Counted from the stretch's first letter, positions 47,028 through 61,747 are shown. The stretch: 64,000 nucleotides of DNA from Sitta carolinensis (GCA_032173965.1 JAVUNC010000005.1:46548501-46612500); one strand, 5' to 3'. Made by a program: numbers and translations. Notes: generated from the letters alone by a model not told the origin.

Positions 47028-50000
47028 CCCCCAAAACATAGTGGCCATTGTCAGTTTTAGAATAATTACTCTCTGAATACTAAATTTATCAAATGTATGA
47101 GAGAGTGATTTTCTTTCTTTGCAGTAGCAATCCCTAAAAAAAATGTAAAGCATCTTACTCAAAATAACGTTTAACCTGGAAGACATGTAGGGAAACACAC
47201 ATGAAAAAAGAGCTTAGATTCACAAACGAAAATAAATCAAAATCAGCAGTACCCAGGAACTTAATGCAGTTTTGAGACTTTTTATAGAGTTGAGAACAAG
47301 TTAACTCCCTAGTAATCAGTAGAATGATAGGAGATGGCTGAAATGGATCAAATACAATGCAGGTTTTTTGTAGGCAGTGAGCCTTTATCACTCCACCTAC
47401 TATCTCTGTTCACCATTGCTGAGAGAAAATATATGTATTTTCTCTATATAAGGAGAAGGGGTAACATTAGGAAACAGAGGATATGAATAAAGAGACTGAA
47501 ATAATTATATTTACAGCTGAGATCTCCTGGGAAGTATGGCAATGCAGAACTCACTTTATTCTGACTATCCTAACCCCTATCAATGAGGAGCTTTGGGCAG
47601 GTATCCTGCTCTGTATAGGAATAAATCAGAGCATCTGTGGCATTGAGGTTACTGCCTGGTTATCACAGTCACAAAAGCATTGCTCAGTTTAGGGTCTGCA
47701 GGATGCTCCACCAAACTATTACAAACTTAGGACCCATATTGTGCCACCGTTCTAATGTGGCATTAGAAGAGGTTAGACAGAGCATAAGTGCTGTCATTGT
47801 TGTGGATTTCTGCATTAAATTGTAATTTGTGAGACAAAATTCCCAGGTGATCCTAGAAGGCTGCATCCTTGCTTCCTCAGAGAAGGCCTAAAAAGGGTTC
47901 AGACATCCAGCAGGAAAATGAATAAGCTCAGCAAATACCTTGAGCATGTAAGCAGAACACATCAAAGGTACCTGAAGCTCTGCAACTTTATGATCTGTAT
48001 CCTATCTTGAGCAATGGCTGTCTCCAGAGATGTAGAGAAAGACGGAAAAAGAAAAAAAATCAGAAGACAGGAGGAGTAAAGCCTTTCTAAGTCCTGATAA
48101 CTGCAGAAACATTGAATATAAGCCTGACGCAAGAAAAATATAACAGACACTGAGTTCCCTCCCATTTGATAAGACAATGGAATATATAGTTAAGTACTCA
48201 TATTTCAAAGCTATTTCCTCTCTTCAGAAATACACCTATTTAGTTACAGATAGGCTTATCAAGCTTCTAACATAATATACTACTAAGCAGGGTTCAAAGA
48301 TCTCAGTGTTAAAGGCAAGACTAGAGATAAAATGACCCCAGGATCTTGACTGGATACCTTGCCAAAGATCCAGAAAGCTAGACATGATTTCAACACTTTA
48401 AAATCAGAATATTGCATGCAGATACAGCTGCTTTCAGTCACCCCACCTTGGTTACAGATGCCACCTTCATTACAGAACATGTCATCTGTTGTGGAGAGAT
48501 GTTACTTTTCTGGCATAGCTTCATATCCACACAAATTAAGACCAAATTCATGTTGCAAATGGTTTTCTCCAATCCTGTGATCAGTAGAATGGCAGCAGCA
48601 CTACACAGACTGTCAGGGTGTTGTGCATTGTAGGACAAAGAGATTCTGGACATTAGAAAGGGATAAACTCTTCCTGGAATAACAGACACTGTTGGCTCTT
48701 CAATATCCACTCAGAACAGAGAAGCTCTGCTTTTACACTTCACTTGGAAGGTAGAATACATAACCCAAAAATGGAAGCTGAAAGCATCTGAGATTACAGG
48801 AAGAATTATATTTTCCAAAACTATATGTAGCCTGCTATGCTAACTATGCACTTGCTCAGCCTGAACTTGCAATTTAAGTATGTGGAAATGGGTTAAGAAC
48901 TGGGACAGAGAAAGAAACCAGGAAACCAGTCTCCAGCTGGTTTTTCTCATCTTTGGACAGCACCCAGCACGGAAGGACTCTAATCTGGATTGTTAGACTT
49001 TGTTCCCCAGGCCTTTGACCATTATCTTTCTGGTTAAAATCCCAAACAACACAGCAATAGCCAAGTCCTACTGCAAAGAAAAAGTTAGATAAGCAGCATA
49101 TAATGTCACCTGGAATTTGTCAGAGGAACCAGAATTAACCTCTCTAGCACTGAAAAACACATGAGGGTCTCTGTTCACATCTTTTCCAGAAATGGATCTG
49201 TCCCAGCTCAGGTGTTTCACTATGTAGCCACCATAGGGTCGCTACCCACTTAATTTTCCTCAAAAAGTCCACATCTATGCATTGATCAGGACAGATCTCC
49301 CTCTGTTACATACACAAAAACAAGTCAGAAAGGCACATCTCTGTGCCAGAGACACTGGAAGTTTCAAAATATTAGTGGGGGCAGATGTGTACAGGGAGAA
49401 ATGCTGGGAAAGAGAATTTGAGCAAAATATTTGCAGAGTCTATATGATTTGGTTTGGGTGGTAGAAAGGATGAGAAGGGACTCCCATATGGGGATTTGTT
49501 GTCATCTCAAGGTGTGTAGTGTATGCCAAGGCTGGGATAGAGTGAGGCTTATTGCAGCACCCATGTGCTTAATGCTTAGCTGTGGAGAAAAATTAATGGC
49601 ACAACAAGGGGATTCTCCTCTGCCTGTGGATTTTGTGAGCTCCAAACCTCTCTGAAGAATGAAAAGAAAAAAGCTAAAAGAGATTGGCTATCAAAGCTGA
49701 GCAAGGAGAGTTTTTTAAATCACATGAAATATTAACTCCAGATTTGCACATCAGCCTGTTACACTCTGAGTGTACCACTGGGCAAGGAGAGAAAATTCTA
49801 TTCTGGAGATGATTTAAATACTTGTAATTCTGTTGGAGGCAGGATGTCTGATTTGGAACACAGCCTCAATTTTCACAGGAGGATAGGTCTTCTTAGCTTC
49901 AAACAAGCCAACTCGGGCTGCCAATAGACCAAGAAAGCCTATCTCTGTACAAGTGAAAGGTGATTTACTGCTCAGGTGGGCCCAAGAGGAGAAAGGGATA

Positions 50001-50744
50001 TCTCCCAGAGAGGCCAGGAACCAGACAAACCGTATGCCCAGCCTGACAGGCAGCGTCCATGAGGACACTCATTAAGATAAAACTGCTCCATGTTCTTCCA
50101 AACTGAAGGATTGTGAAAACAGAGAAACCAGTCTGACATAGCAGGACTTTTCTGAGTAGTAAAGACTTACTGAGTAAGGAAACCTCATAACCTAGCCCAT
50201 TGAAATTTTCTGAGGACTGGTGGGGCCTGAGAAGTCCAATCTGTGTCTAGGAGAAATCTAATGTTCTCTCTGACACAAGAAGTTGATTCAATCCCATTTC
50301 AAATGGCTCAAGTGACTGAGCACACCTGGTTGTCCATTTACATGACCCATTTTCTAATGGTGGCCAAGGGGTTCTGGCAGCACTATAAACTGCAGTAAAA
50401 TTTAAAGGCCTCCATAACCTCAGTCTCTCCATGGCTATGAACATTCTCTAAAATCTAAGACAGATTAAATTAGATAGTCAATATGTAGAACAAGTTAATT
50501 GTTGGTGTTGCCCAGGCTGGTACATCTCATTGTTTAATTAACCAGTAAGTCACCACAAGCAGCAGATCTTGCCCCATGTAATAATTTTAATAGATGGGGG
50601 GAAATTGCCTCGAGGGACTTCCAGAGAGCATATGGTAGTACTAGCACTGCCCCTCTCCCTCTTGATGTTGCACTTGCCTGGGTAGTGGACAAGATGATGA
50701 GTCAAATGCCTCTTCTCTGAGCACAGCCTGCACAAGAAGGAGGC
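47028..50744. other. Intergenic, nothing recognised
   Basis: No gene-like or repeat-like pattern stands out. Open frames are short and lack motifs. Confidence 0.5.
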
Positions 50745-50790
50745 CTGGAGACACCTCCAAATGAGGCTGGAAGCATTTCCCCATCACAAC

Positions 50791-51068
50791 AGTAGGGACA
50801 CTGGTGCTGCAAAGAGCATGCCAAGGGGAACACAGCACTGGCCCAGCATCTCTCTCTCCCCACTTTTCTCATCTGGGCCAGCTGTGGTGCTGGGCTCCCC
50901 TGGCACAGCTGAAGGCTACAGTTCTGGGTCACAGGTAGGGTTCTAAGAGCCATAAAAGCTAGAGCTTCAGGGACACTGCTGCAGCAAAAGACATGCCAAG
51001 GGGAGCACTGCAACTAACACTGATCCCTCCCCATCTTCCTCATCTGGGCTACTCACAGTGTTGGTGAC
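50791..51068. repeat. Local tandem duplication, period about 175 bp
   Basis: Copy A (50793-50890) and copy B (50968-51068) share 'gggacactg.tgc.gcaaa', 'catgccaagggga' and 'ctcatctgggc', with 'ctcccca' / 'ctccccat' between them. Offset is 175 bp at the start and 171 bp at the end, from small indels. The intervening DNA (50891-50967) is less clearly repeated. On the minus strand this yields two look-alike CSPWH...C.SSVP peptides, which I take as a by-product. Confidence 0.7.
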
Positions 51069-51104
51069 CACAGCCTCGGCCATGGCTGCCAGTGAGTTTC
51101 AGGT

Positions 51105-51513
51105 AAGAAAAACTGGGGATGTTTATCCTGGAGAAAAGTAAGCTCAGGGAAGACCTTATTGCTCTCTACAACTATCTGAAAGGATGTTGTAGCCAGGTGG
51201 GGGTCAATATTTTCTCCCATGTAACAAGCAATAGGGCAAGAGGAAACACCCTCATTGGAATTTTTTTTTTCCTTGTTACATTAGGAGAAATTTCTTCACC
51301 AACAGAGTTGTCAAGCACTGTAACAGCTTGCCTAGAAAAGTGGTGGAGTGGAGTGTGATTTATAAATCCCTGGAGGCATTTATAAAATGTGGATGTAGCA
51401 TTTGAACTTACTTGATTTAGTGGTGGTTTTGGTAGTACTGGGTTAACAGTTGGACTTTATCTAAGATGTTCTTTCCAATCTAAATTATTCAATGATTCTG
51501 TATCCTATGATTC
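51105..51513 (+). mobile_element. CR1 LINE 3' fragment with terminal octamer repeats
   Basis: Translation from 51119 begins with the CR1 ORF2 C-terminal motif ([18 protein letters not shown], then [18 protein letters not shown]). The DNA then runs 'gagaaatttcttcaccaac', 'gttgtcaagcactgtaacag', 'cctggaggcatttataaa', 'gtactgggttaacagttgga' and 'ttctttccaatctaaa'. It ends in 'caatgattctgtatcctatg', the degenerate ATTCTRTG repeats diagnostic of CR1. Frameshifts and an internal T run show it is dead. It is 5'-truncated. Confidence 0.95.
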
Positions 51514-54500
51514 CTAGTAGCTTCTCCCCATGTGGCAAGGCAGACCAGCCCCCCTTTCTGCTTTTTCAGGGGCTTTTAACACCTAATTAATTAGTACTCG
51601 AGGCAGAGTTTTATGTAAATTTTTATTTAAATCCCAATCAGTGCTCTCATTTCCTTGCAGAATTATTTTTACCATAGCGTCAGCACTCAGGTGGCCAAGG
51701 AACAAAACTACCTGGGGAGCAGAACCCTATGTGCCCAGCCTGACAAAGAGACTCGGAGAACCAGGACCATGGGAGAGGCTGCCAGAGGGAACAGAGACAT
51801 TCCCAGCATGCAAGCCAATGTTAAGGGGAAGGAGTAGGAGCAGTTATGGTTTCAGGGCACTGATAAACTCTAGCAAGAGTTGAAGCAAGCAAGTGCTGTC
51901 TCTGAGAACTTAGTGCTCCTCCAGCAGGGAATGGCCTAACACACAGGGATGCTGATGCTACAGCCACCAAAGGGATGCTGACAGCAAATGTAAAAACCAA
52001 TCTCAGTCTAGGGGTAGTGTTTTTAAGCCTATTTGCAGAAGCAGGGAGTGTCACTGCCGACACCTCAGTGGAGCCTTAGCATCATTGCTGGAGCTTCCGG
52101 GTGTGGAATTGAGCCTGCCAGGATCAGTCCCTCTGCTACCAAGGTTTGGTGGAGATCCAAGGCAGAGGATGAAAGTGTTGCCACCATTCTCTAGAGTATG
52201 GAGAAAGCAAAGATTCTTTAGGATCTACCACTAGGCCATTAGATTGAGACAAGGTGCTTCAGATCACAAAGAGGAACCAGTCACTAACGTGACATAACCA
52301 CACAGAAGAGGTAGGACGATCTATCAAGGAAGTCCAAGATTGCTTCAGACTGGGAACATGAGCTCATGCAGGTGATCCAGAAGCAGAAAATGAGTTAATG
52401 CAGTAGGATCCCCTGTTCAGCAGCACAGGACAGCTGCTTCTTCTTCATGACTGCTGTTTCACAATTTCCCTGGGAGTGTTTCCTCTTCATGCTGCTTACA
52501 TTCCCTTTTTCCCTGAGGCAGCCATGGTTCACTGCGGGCAGAAAACAGTAAAAACCTGGTCTACAGTGCAGTATGTAGAGTACAGATTTTCAGCCACCAT
52601 GTATGACCCTCCACAGGGGAGACAGCTTTGGAATGTCTTTTTATCTCATCTTGTTTTGATTTTTTAGCAGCAGCCAGGAGACTGAGTCAAGGCAAGTGGC
52701 TGTGCCTCGTGCTGGATAGATTCATGTTGTTAATCTTCTCTGCCAATCCTTCAACAGCTCTCACTATGCTACTCAGCTCTTCAGAAATCTATCAATTTGC
52801 TAAAAGATACCTCGTCTTTGGTTTTTATCTCACGAATCCTTCTCCTATCTTCAGCCTGAATAATTATAGTTTATTTCTTAGGGGAGATGGAAGGAAAGTA
52901 TTTGCACTGGAGTCACAGTTAGCATCTACTACCCAGAAAAACAAGGATTCTGCCACTCATGGCAAAAAGGCTCAAAGGCAGTATATGCTCTCTTAGTGGG
53001 AGAAACAAAAAGCATGTCCACTACCAATTTCTAAACATCCATGGACTGGCGAAGGTCACTCATCGCCATCACCACTGGAATCATTAGAGAGAAGAGGGTG
53101 CAATATCAAGGAACAAACTTCATATTAATGCCATCAACCATCAATATTTAAGACTTGGAAAATCCAGAGCAAGTCTCTTCTAGACTCCCTTACAGTCATA
53201 GTCCATGCACAGAGAGAGTGTGTGCAATAGCTTTGGGAACAGTGGAAGAATTCCAATGTGATATTAGTCAGCGTCTAATACTGCTTCATAACCAATTAGG
53301 TTTATTAATTTTCCCTGCCACCCAGAGTATTTTGTGTGATGGCAGACAGATGTTCGCCAAGTGTTTGCAGACTGGCTTAGCTAATACTTTTGATAACCTG
53401 AACCTGCAGAGCAGATGCGTTAACAGATTTTGACATGATGCCATTAGTTTTGCCATGGATGGCAGGGAGGTATGAGGGGGAAGAAAGAGAAGAACAAATA
53501 AATAAATGTTAAAATAGAGAGAAGAATAAATCCTAATTTATAGGCTTCCTTCTTCCCTCCAGAACATGCAGTCCAGGCTCTGGCAGACAGTGTTCCCATC
53601 TGCACCATTCCTAGGGCAAGGGAGCAGATTCCTCAACTGGCTCCATCCTGCCAAAATCCCCTCCTTCCCTCTCCACCTTTACCTCTTCCTTTGAAGTGTG
53701 ATTGCATAGATTTCCATCTGGTTTCATGAACACACATACTTTAAGACCAGAGCAAGGAGGTGCGTACAGAGACAGGGAAAGTGCATGGCAAAAGGCAGAT
53801 AGTGGGTAGTATAGAAACCATCCCTTTTCTCTTCCTTCCGATGAGTCAACACGATGAGTCTGTTGGGTAAAACATATGCTGCTTGTACATTTGCAAAAAA
53901 TGAGGCAGCAAGATCTAGGACCGTTCATTAAGGGGCTGAATTCAAACCTTATTTTTAATCTCAAGATTACTCTCTACTCATAATTAGGCCCCTACTCAGT
54001 CATTGAAGCTATATCTGTGTACCTTTCCTTACCCTTAAGAGAGGATTAAACCTTCTACCTAAGGACTTGTAAAGAACTGGTTCTACATCTATAAAACCCT
54101 GTGCTTTACACCAGTGAAGAGATAAACAAATAGTTTACATCTAAGCAAGATTCGAAACAGACACAGTGAGACTTCCAAAATATGACAGAGAAAACCCACA
54201 TCAAAATATTCCTTCATCTTTCTCTCTAGGAGTTAACACCAACAGGCAGAGGCAAAACAGGGGAAACAGAAAAGGGTGACAAGCCACCACCTTTGCCAAC
54301 AGACAAACAGCCATTGCCATGCTGGAGATGAGTCCAGGAAGCTGGTGACAGCTGCCCTTTTCCCAGAGAAGCTCAACAAGTGCAGTAGTCTGGCATCAAT
54401 TTGCAGCCTTTTTATAAGGTCTGGTAACGCGTTTTACAAATTAAACTCATGAGACCTACGGACGCATTACTGGCTCAAACACAACTCCCTTTGGATAAAG

Positions 54501-57500
54501 TATGACCTCTTCTACAGGAATATTGTGTCAAAAACTGCAGCATCTCTGCCTATGTGTCATTTGACCAGATGTTCATCACACCAATGTTTCCCTAAGCCCA
54601 TACACCATCGGATTTCAAATCCATCCTTTTACAGTAACGAGCATTTTGATGGAAACCAGCAGATATTCACTGAAGAGGACAGAGAGATTAACGCCATTTC
54701 ATGGCTCAGCAAGTGCTGTTGTTCCCATTCACTAGGCGCACATATTTGCCTCCCCTCCAAGACAGTGGGCCAGAAATCACCCCCACCAAAACATCCTTTT
54801 CCTCCATGGCAAGACTGCACTGTAACCAAAACCAGTACTGAGGTATTCAGTGAGCCTCTGTGAAGGCTTTTTCTTTGCCTTTCATGAGAATGTTGCCTGG
54901 ACCATTTCCTCCCTTTCTGGGAAGTTAAGTTCCCTCATTTATCAAGGGATCATTATTCCCAGCTTGTACAGCTTTGCGCAGGCTTTCATGAAAACAGGAG
55001 GGCAATTTAAGGTACATCTGATTTATACATTATCAAAGAGGAAGTCACTTAGTCAGGAAAATTATGTAAGTCTGCGTATGTCTAAATACTCCATCTCCAT
55101 TATACAGAAGTGGCAGGCAGTGTCCTTCCCATCAAGAGTTGCAGCCACTCTGGGATTAGCACAGTTTGCCTGCGTAAAACATTATCAGCGCAGCGAGGCA
55201 AAAGCAAAGACCTCACAGCTCCAGCCCCCTCTGCCATGCACCAGGCAGCTTGGTTTGTCTGTTTTAACTTATTCCAGCAGTAATCCTAAAATCAGGGCAA
55301 CAATTACTTAAGGCAGAGTTCTTTCAGATGCAGGGGAGACTTGCATAGAAAAAGCCTGCTTTCCTATAGGCCATGAATTCCAAACCTTCCCTTGTCTAGC
55401 ATAAATTATATGAAATCACCAATGTAAGAAGATATAACATAGGGGAACAGAAGATTATTCAGAAGGGCATGGCTGATTGCTGTTTTATTAGCATCTAGCT
55501 TCGTGGTGTCATTCAAACGAGAGTGTCAGGGGAGGGGAGCAGAAGGCCATGACCTTGTTCAGCCTTCATTCAGCCAACTTTGAGGCTTAACGTTCACAGA
55601 AAGAACTATGTTTCTCAAGAAATGTCCCTATAGAGACTATAAAGACAGGGACTACAGAGAGCCTTGAGAGTTTTCTTTTTTCATGGAAGCAGGCTGATCT
55701 GAAGGAGTCTGTACAAGCCTTTGGAAACATGGTGCATCACAGCTACTGTGGATTAGAGCTCTTGGCTCCAGTCCTCCCCTAATATATTGCACTGGGTCGG
55801 TTTGTCTGGCACAGCACAGACGCTCTCCTGCCTCTTGGCTCCATATACCCTGTTATTTCCCTTTTATTCTGCCCCTGGCAGAGACATCACTACAGAGAGA
55901 ACAAATTATTTGTTCCTGTACTGGCAAGGATCTGGAGGGAAAAGTGGTGGCAAATGATTGCATCTTCCCAGATGACTATCAAAATTCTCTTTCCTAATCA
56001 GAAGTGCAAACCCCATTGTTATCTCAAGGATGGTGTGAGATGTCCCCTGCTACTGCATTGTTCTCTCCAGGATGTGCCACTCTAAGATCACCAAGGCACC
56101 CTTACAGGACTGGCAGATTTGCCACAGGGTAACATGGTAAACTTGGGTCTAAATTCATCTTGGTTTTGTGTCCTGGTGAATCTGGGTCAGACAAGACCAG
56201 AGCAACTTGCATTAGCCCCTCTTGCAATCCACCTGAAATCTGGCTTTCATTTCACCTGGAACTCAGTGCTCAAAGGGTGCAGTGGCAGCAGGCCTCCTGG
56301 ATGGCTCTGCAAGTGTATGTATCAATGCTGCCCTTACACAGAATATGCCAGAGAGGGTAGCATGCCAGAGGTACTGAGGTTTTAATCTTCTGAAAGTGTT
56401 TCCCTTGCATGGCGCTTGGAAGGAGACAGAAGAGTCTCTGCTGTGATACTTCTCCCCAGGTGTAATGTCTTACAATAAAACCCATCAAAAAATCACCCAC
56501 ACAGAAAGCTGTAACTCTGTTCAGTTACCCTCCTACACCACAGGAGGAGAAACACCTCTCCTTCCAACCCTTGCATGATTACAGACACATCTGCACTGTA
56601 ACATATAGGTGCAACTGCTACCCATGCAGAAACATCCTTACTGACTTAAAGCTAGGTTACGTGAGTGACAGTCTAACCCCAACCATGAGTCCTCCTGCAT
56701 CAGCAGCCAAAGGCCACCAGGCCACCACAGCTGGGATCTGTGGCTACATCTGTGCCAACTATGATATGGGCAGACAGAAAATTATCTTATTTACTAGATG
56801 AGTGATACAGATTGCTGTTGGTCTCAGCTAGGGTGCTCTCCCAGCCCAACTACAAACCCTCTGTGTGGGCACGTTATATTTCATTGTAGGCCTACCTGGA
56901 CATGCTGCTTTCTGTTATGGTATGATTTGCATTAACACATCACTCCTTGTTTAGCATCTTAATGATAGGCCCTGGTGCTAACTGATGATTTACAAGGAGC
57001 CTTGGAAGGCTTTACCAGAAAAACCTGCTTTTCTCATGCCATGCTATTGCAGAGGGCACGTATTCATCCTTACATGATTCTAGACTGTAGTCTCATTTGC
57101 CCCAAGTCAGAAAGCAGATGACCAGAAGTTACTCAACTAAGGCAATAATCATGAGCTGCACAAGTAGACATAATCCTATCAACCAGCTGGACTCAAGTGG
57201 CATTTGGACAGTACAGCCTCCAGTTTAGGTCTTGGTGTCACTATCATTAGCTCTAAGAAGACCCTACAGAGGTTTGCTTTATCAGTTAGTTGTTCTCTGA
57301 TAGGTTTGTTCCATAGTTAAATATCTTTTTACCAATGAGATCCTTACCTGTGCCAGGATGGTAAAGACCTTCCAAGTTCACAGCTGGTAGGCTCAGGAGC
57401 TAGCTTTTCTCAGGGGAAACAAGAAATGTGTGATAGGAAGATTCCATAAACCTTAAAATAGCCAATATTTACAATTATGAAAATTGTAGGTTTCACAGTG

Positions 57501-60500
57501 ATTTACACACGACTTTGAAAAGTGATCAGGAATCACTCAAAGAAAATTAAATCTACCCATTAGGATACAGTCAAATCATACTTATTTAAAAGCTTTTGCA
57601 GTCAAGAGATGCTCATCTTGGAATCCCATCCAAACCATACTGGTCTTTCAGGCTCCAGTGCATTGGGAAATTTACTGCATTTTGCAACTTAACGTATACC
57701 AAATCAGCATGTGAAGAACCAGCAAAGCACCCCCCAGGCCTGTTATTCAGCAGTCTCTGGCTATCTGCTATGGTTCTCATCTTGATTTGGCAAGAGGAAG
57801 GAGTCACATGTCTGTTCTCCAGATAAGTCCAGATTTTCAAGGGGATCCAGCAGTTTTTTGAAATAAATATTGCCCAGAGCCTCATCAACTGCACTAAGTA
57901 CAAAACTGATAAACCCCAGAATTCAAAGCTCACAAAAAACCTGCACCTGAGGACTATCAAATTTTTTTTTTTTTCTCTTGAGTTATTTGGGCTGCAGCAG
58001 GAACTTATTAGTTGATCTTTTAATAGGTGACATTTCTGGGAGCATTTGCTCCAATTTGAGAGGTAATTTGTATCAGCTGTTCTGGTTCCTGTTCCGTGAC
58101 TCTTTTCCCCTCCCCTGCAGCGGGCACCTGAGCCGGCAGCTTTTATATGTGTGCTCTGAGATAGCATGACAGTGAAAAGGGTCATTTTTATTCAGGATGA
58201 GAAAAATGTTTAACACCACAGGATCCTGACAATGTCTGTACTTGTGCTTTTACCGATGTAAAGAGCCAGACCTGAACACACCTTTTGCAGAAAGAGGTAC
58301 TGAATTATTTTCCCTTTTCATAAGAAGACAGACTTTAAACTTTCAGTGGTTTAATTGTTAGTGCCCTAAAACGATACTCATTTGGATGGCCTACATAGTT
58401 AGTTCTTTGTACCATTTACCTAATGGTTTGCATTTAACAATTTGGATAGTTATAAGTCCTGCTGCTCTCAGTGCTTGCAGTAAACACAACCTGAAATTTG
58501 AAAACCCTGGTTAACTTTGGGAGTTCAGCAAGATGATCTTGCAGGTGTGGTTGTGCCCAGTGAACCTATTTTCCAGAAGTTTGAAGTTTTGCATATAGAT
58601 GCAAGATATGATTGAGGGAGTTGCTACATCCAGTTGCTGCCTACATCCCCTCCCTTGTGCTGAGTTGCTACCCAAGACCCAGCCCGAACTGCTTTCCTGT
58701 TGGGTTCCCATTGGACCCCACATAGCCCCAATGGACAGAGTAACCCACTTCACCTTCAGCTGAGCATCTGTTGGTAACCTCTCTCAGGCCTGAAGAGACT
58801 TCTCATAGTGAATCAGACTGGAGCCTGTGGATAAATTGCACCTGTGGACATCACAGACAGGTTTTATATATAAGAGCTGTAGGGCCCAGTTAAATCAGGG
58901 AGCATAATGTTCTCAAAGGACTCAAGAGTGAGCTTAGTGCAACTCCTTCCTGAGCAAGTCTTGCAGGTCTGACCTCAATACTCTCTGCTCAGGAGAGCAG
59001 CCGAGAGCTTCCTGTAGGTGTCAGAGTGACCTTATAGAGTGAGGCAGTGCCTGGATGCTGGACCAGCTCCTTGTGAGGTTTGGTCCCCCACTCATCTGCT
59101 TGCCCTGGCCTCAGCCGTGAGGAAAAGAGCACTGCATTGTCAGGCTCCATTTGGAAGGAGAAAACAGCAGTAAAGGCCCATGACTTAGAGATTTGGGCAA
59201 AACAAGAGCTATGCTCCTGCCTGCTCTGTCAAGCAGTCTGTCTTGCCCAAGATTATTTTCATGCTGAACATTTATTTAAATCTATTTAAAGTACATCCAG
59301 AAGTCAATACTAGGAAGAGAGTGTGCTGGTGGAATGCCCTTTTTTGAGGTAAGGATGTGGATTCCGGGTTTGCACTCAGATTTGTAGTGAAGCCACAGCA
59401 GGTTTTTGGCATCTAAGAGTTGTATGGATTTCCTGTGTATAGGTTCACTGGATGAATCACTGCAGAGATGACCCATATATCACCTGCCTATCCCAGCAGT
59501 GTTCACACTTAAGAAAATCCTAAAACTCCTTTGAACTTAACATTTTCTCCCTTTAGGTATTTGAGCTGGGTCAGCTCAGCTTTTGTTACCAGTACAGCTG
59601 GATCATAGCACGTCCACCGGCTAAACAGCCACACACTCCCCTAGTTTCTCTTGTGCAAGTTTTGCCACTCATGACAAAGCCTGGACACTCACATATAGCA
59701 GGAGCAGCCTCACCCAGACAAATCTGTGTCCCCCTGAATGAATTTAAGCCACAGTTACTCCCATGAGCACTCAAAGGCTGCACTTGGACACACTCTTATG
59801 GGTACAGCTCAGGAAGACTAAGAAATCACCATGCACCGGATCTTGCAGCAGAGCAGCATCATTGTCACTCCCTAGCACAGCTCTACTATTATAAACCAGC
59901 TTAGATAAGTGTTCCCAAACAACCCAAAATGTGTTTCCCCCACCCAGGAGCAGGCTAGGCAGCCAGCACGCACACAGTTACAGCAGCAAATCAGAGGGCT
60001 TGAGAAGAGCAGCCAGTAGCCACCAATAGCTGTTTCTCCAGCCACCAAATGCCCAGGAGCAACCTTTCTCTCTTCTCTGCTTCCCAAGCCCTGAGCAACA
60101 GTTTGCACAGGCCAGAACAGTCTCCCAGTGCCAAACACAGCTCTAGAGGCAGCAGTTATCCAGGATATGGGGATGCAGGAGACTGCAGCAATGAAAAAAA
60201 AAACCACCAAAACAAGATGATTACAGACAGACATTAATTGAAGGGACCCCTAGTGCTTCTCTTTACACCTGCCACCTCTCGGAGGTGGTTAGTACCCCCA
60301 CCCACTCTATTTCTGCAAAGAAACTCCCAGGGAGAACCACATAAAGGGAGAAACAATGAGGCTTTGTCTCACCTGTGAATCAGTTATTCTTTCATGGCCT
60401 GAAAAGGGTTGGAAGGACTTTAGATGAACATGTGATTTTAATGCCTTTCACCAGCCGGACAAATGTCTTCCGTAGCTGTTGCTGTGATGATGAAGAATCC

Positions 60501-60754
60501 CAGAAGGGGTTTTGTATACTCTGTGGGTTGTACAGTTGGTACTGAAAAGTTAACAGCACTAGGTGTGATGGATTATTTGAGTATGAAATATTCTTAGTCA
60601 CAGTCAGAAGAGCTGAGCAAACATTTTCCATGAAAAAAATATAAGGGTATGTTGTTTTATTGTTTTTTTCTTTCCCTTCCTCCATCCCTATGAAATTTGA
60701 CTGTTTGGCAGCCAGGAATAGTTTTTTATGAGAGTTTAGATGTGAGGTGAGAGG

Positions 60755-60755
<1 letters not shown>

Positions 60756-60787
<32 letters not shown>
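60756..60787. repeat. (TG)16 microsatellite
   Basis: Thirty-two bases of perfect alternating T and G. Likely polymorphic. Confidence 0.95.
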
Positions 60788-60788
<1 letters not shown>

Positions 60789-61739
60789 ATGAAGAAAAGA
60801 AACATGAGGAAGAACTGCCTGCAGCACAGCTAAGCTCTGCTGCTAGCTGTCACCTTGGTTTTCTCCAGTGATGCAGAGACCAGAATTTGGGTCCGTTCCC
60901 AGACACCTGGGTCCAACTCTGAGGTCTGCCACAGACCTCCTGAGAGACCTTACAAGAGACAAGCATGTGTTCAAGCTCTTGTTCAAAGCAAGTGTTGGGG
61001 AAAGAGACTGCAGCATATGGGTTCAGTGAGAAAAGCTTGCTCCTGAGTTATTCCAGCTGTGGATTTACTAGGAGGCAGGGGAGCTTCGCCCCCCCTAGCC
61101 CAGCTGCTAAGTGTCCATGAGCACCCAGGAATGTTTGCAGGTTGTGCTGATGCTCCATGGAGGTCAGAACTGCCTCTACCTGTGTCTGTTCCTGGGAATT
61201 GCTAAAGCAAAGCTGTAGCCTAGAAGGTTGAATGTATAGCAGCCCACAGTAAAATCTACCAAATCAGATGCCTGATTTGTGATAACTGATAAGTTATGCA
61301 GGCAATGTGCCAGAGATACTTTAAAACCCACCTCTTGCACGGACATTAACATTTCAATAAAAAGACCTAAGGGTAAAAGTGGAGATTGGAACACCTTTGC
61401 TAGGGGATATTAAAGTGTTCTGCAAATTGCTGTGTGCACCCCAGCAAGAACTGGACAGGCAGATAGTGCTGCATGTTTTGTTAGGTCATTTATCAATCAA
61501 GTGAACTGTACCAAAATGTACATCATGAGTCTATTTCCCAGAGAAAAATCCATGTTTTCTTCAAAGGTCTGTTTTCCTTCCTCCGTGTTGTTTCTATAAC
61601 AGTTACGATGCAGACTAGCTAATTTTGTCCTGTCAGTGGCTGTTCAGCTCTCCCACCTCAAGCTGATTTGTGGGGGTTTTTTGCACAATTTACTATGTAT
61701 AAGGGTCTCTTTGTTCTTGTCTAAGGTGATCTCATTCTT

Positions 61740-61747
61740 ATGCAAAT
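61740..61747 (+). promoter_or_regulatory. Octamer (POU) motif
   Basis: Exact ATGCAAAT followed within about 40 bp by 'tcaattaattta', a homeodomain-type core. The combination is common in enhancers, but function is not shown. Confidence 0.25.

Noticed and set aside
50641..51013. Cysteine-rich peptides with repeated CSPWH motif, minus strand
   Set aside because: The repetition follows from the 175-bp DNA duplication, and the second copy is out of frame. There is no signal peptide or splice context, so a cysteine-rich secreted peptide is not supported.
57613..58185. 190-codon open frame, minus strand
   Set aside because: It is the longest non-repeat frame but has no recognisable domain, no homologous feel and mixed composition. 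About one frame of this length is expected by chance in 64 kb on six frames. A protein search or RNA data would be needed to revive it.
58867..58877. TATATATAAG resembling a TATA box
   Set aside because: No CCAAT or GC box, no CpG island and no exon-like sequence downstream. Such AT-rich strings occur by chance.
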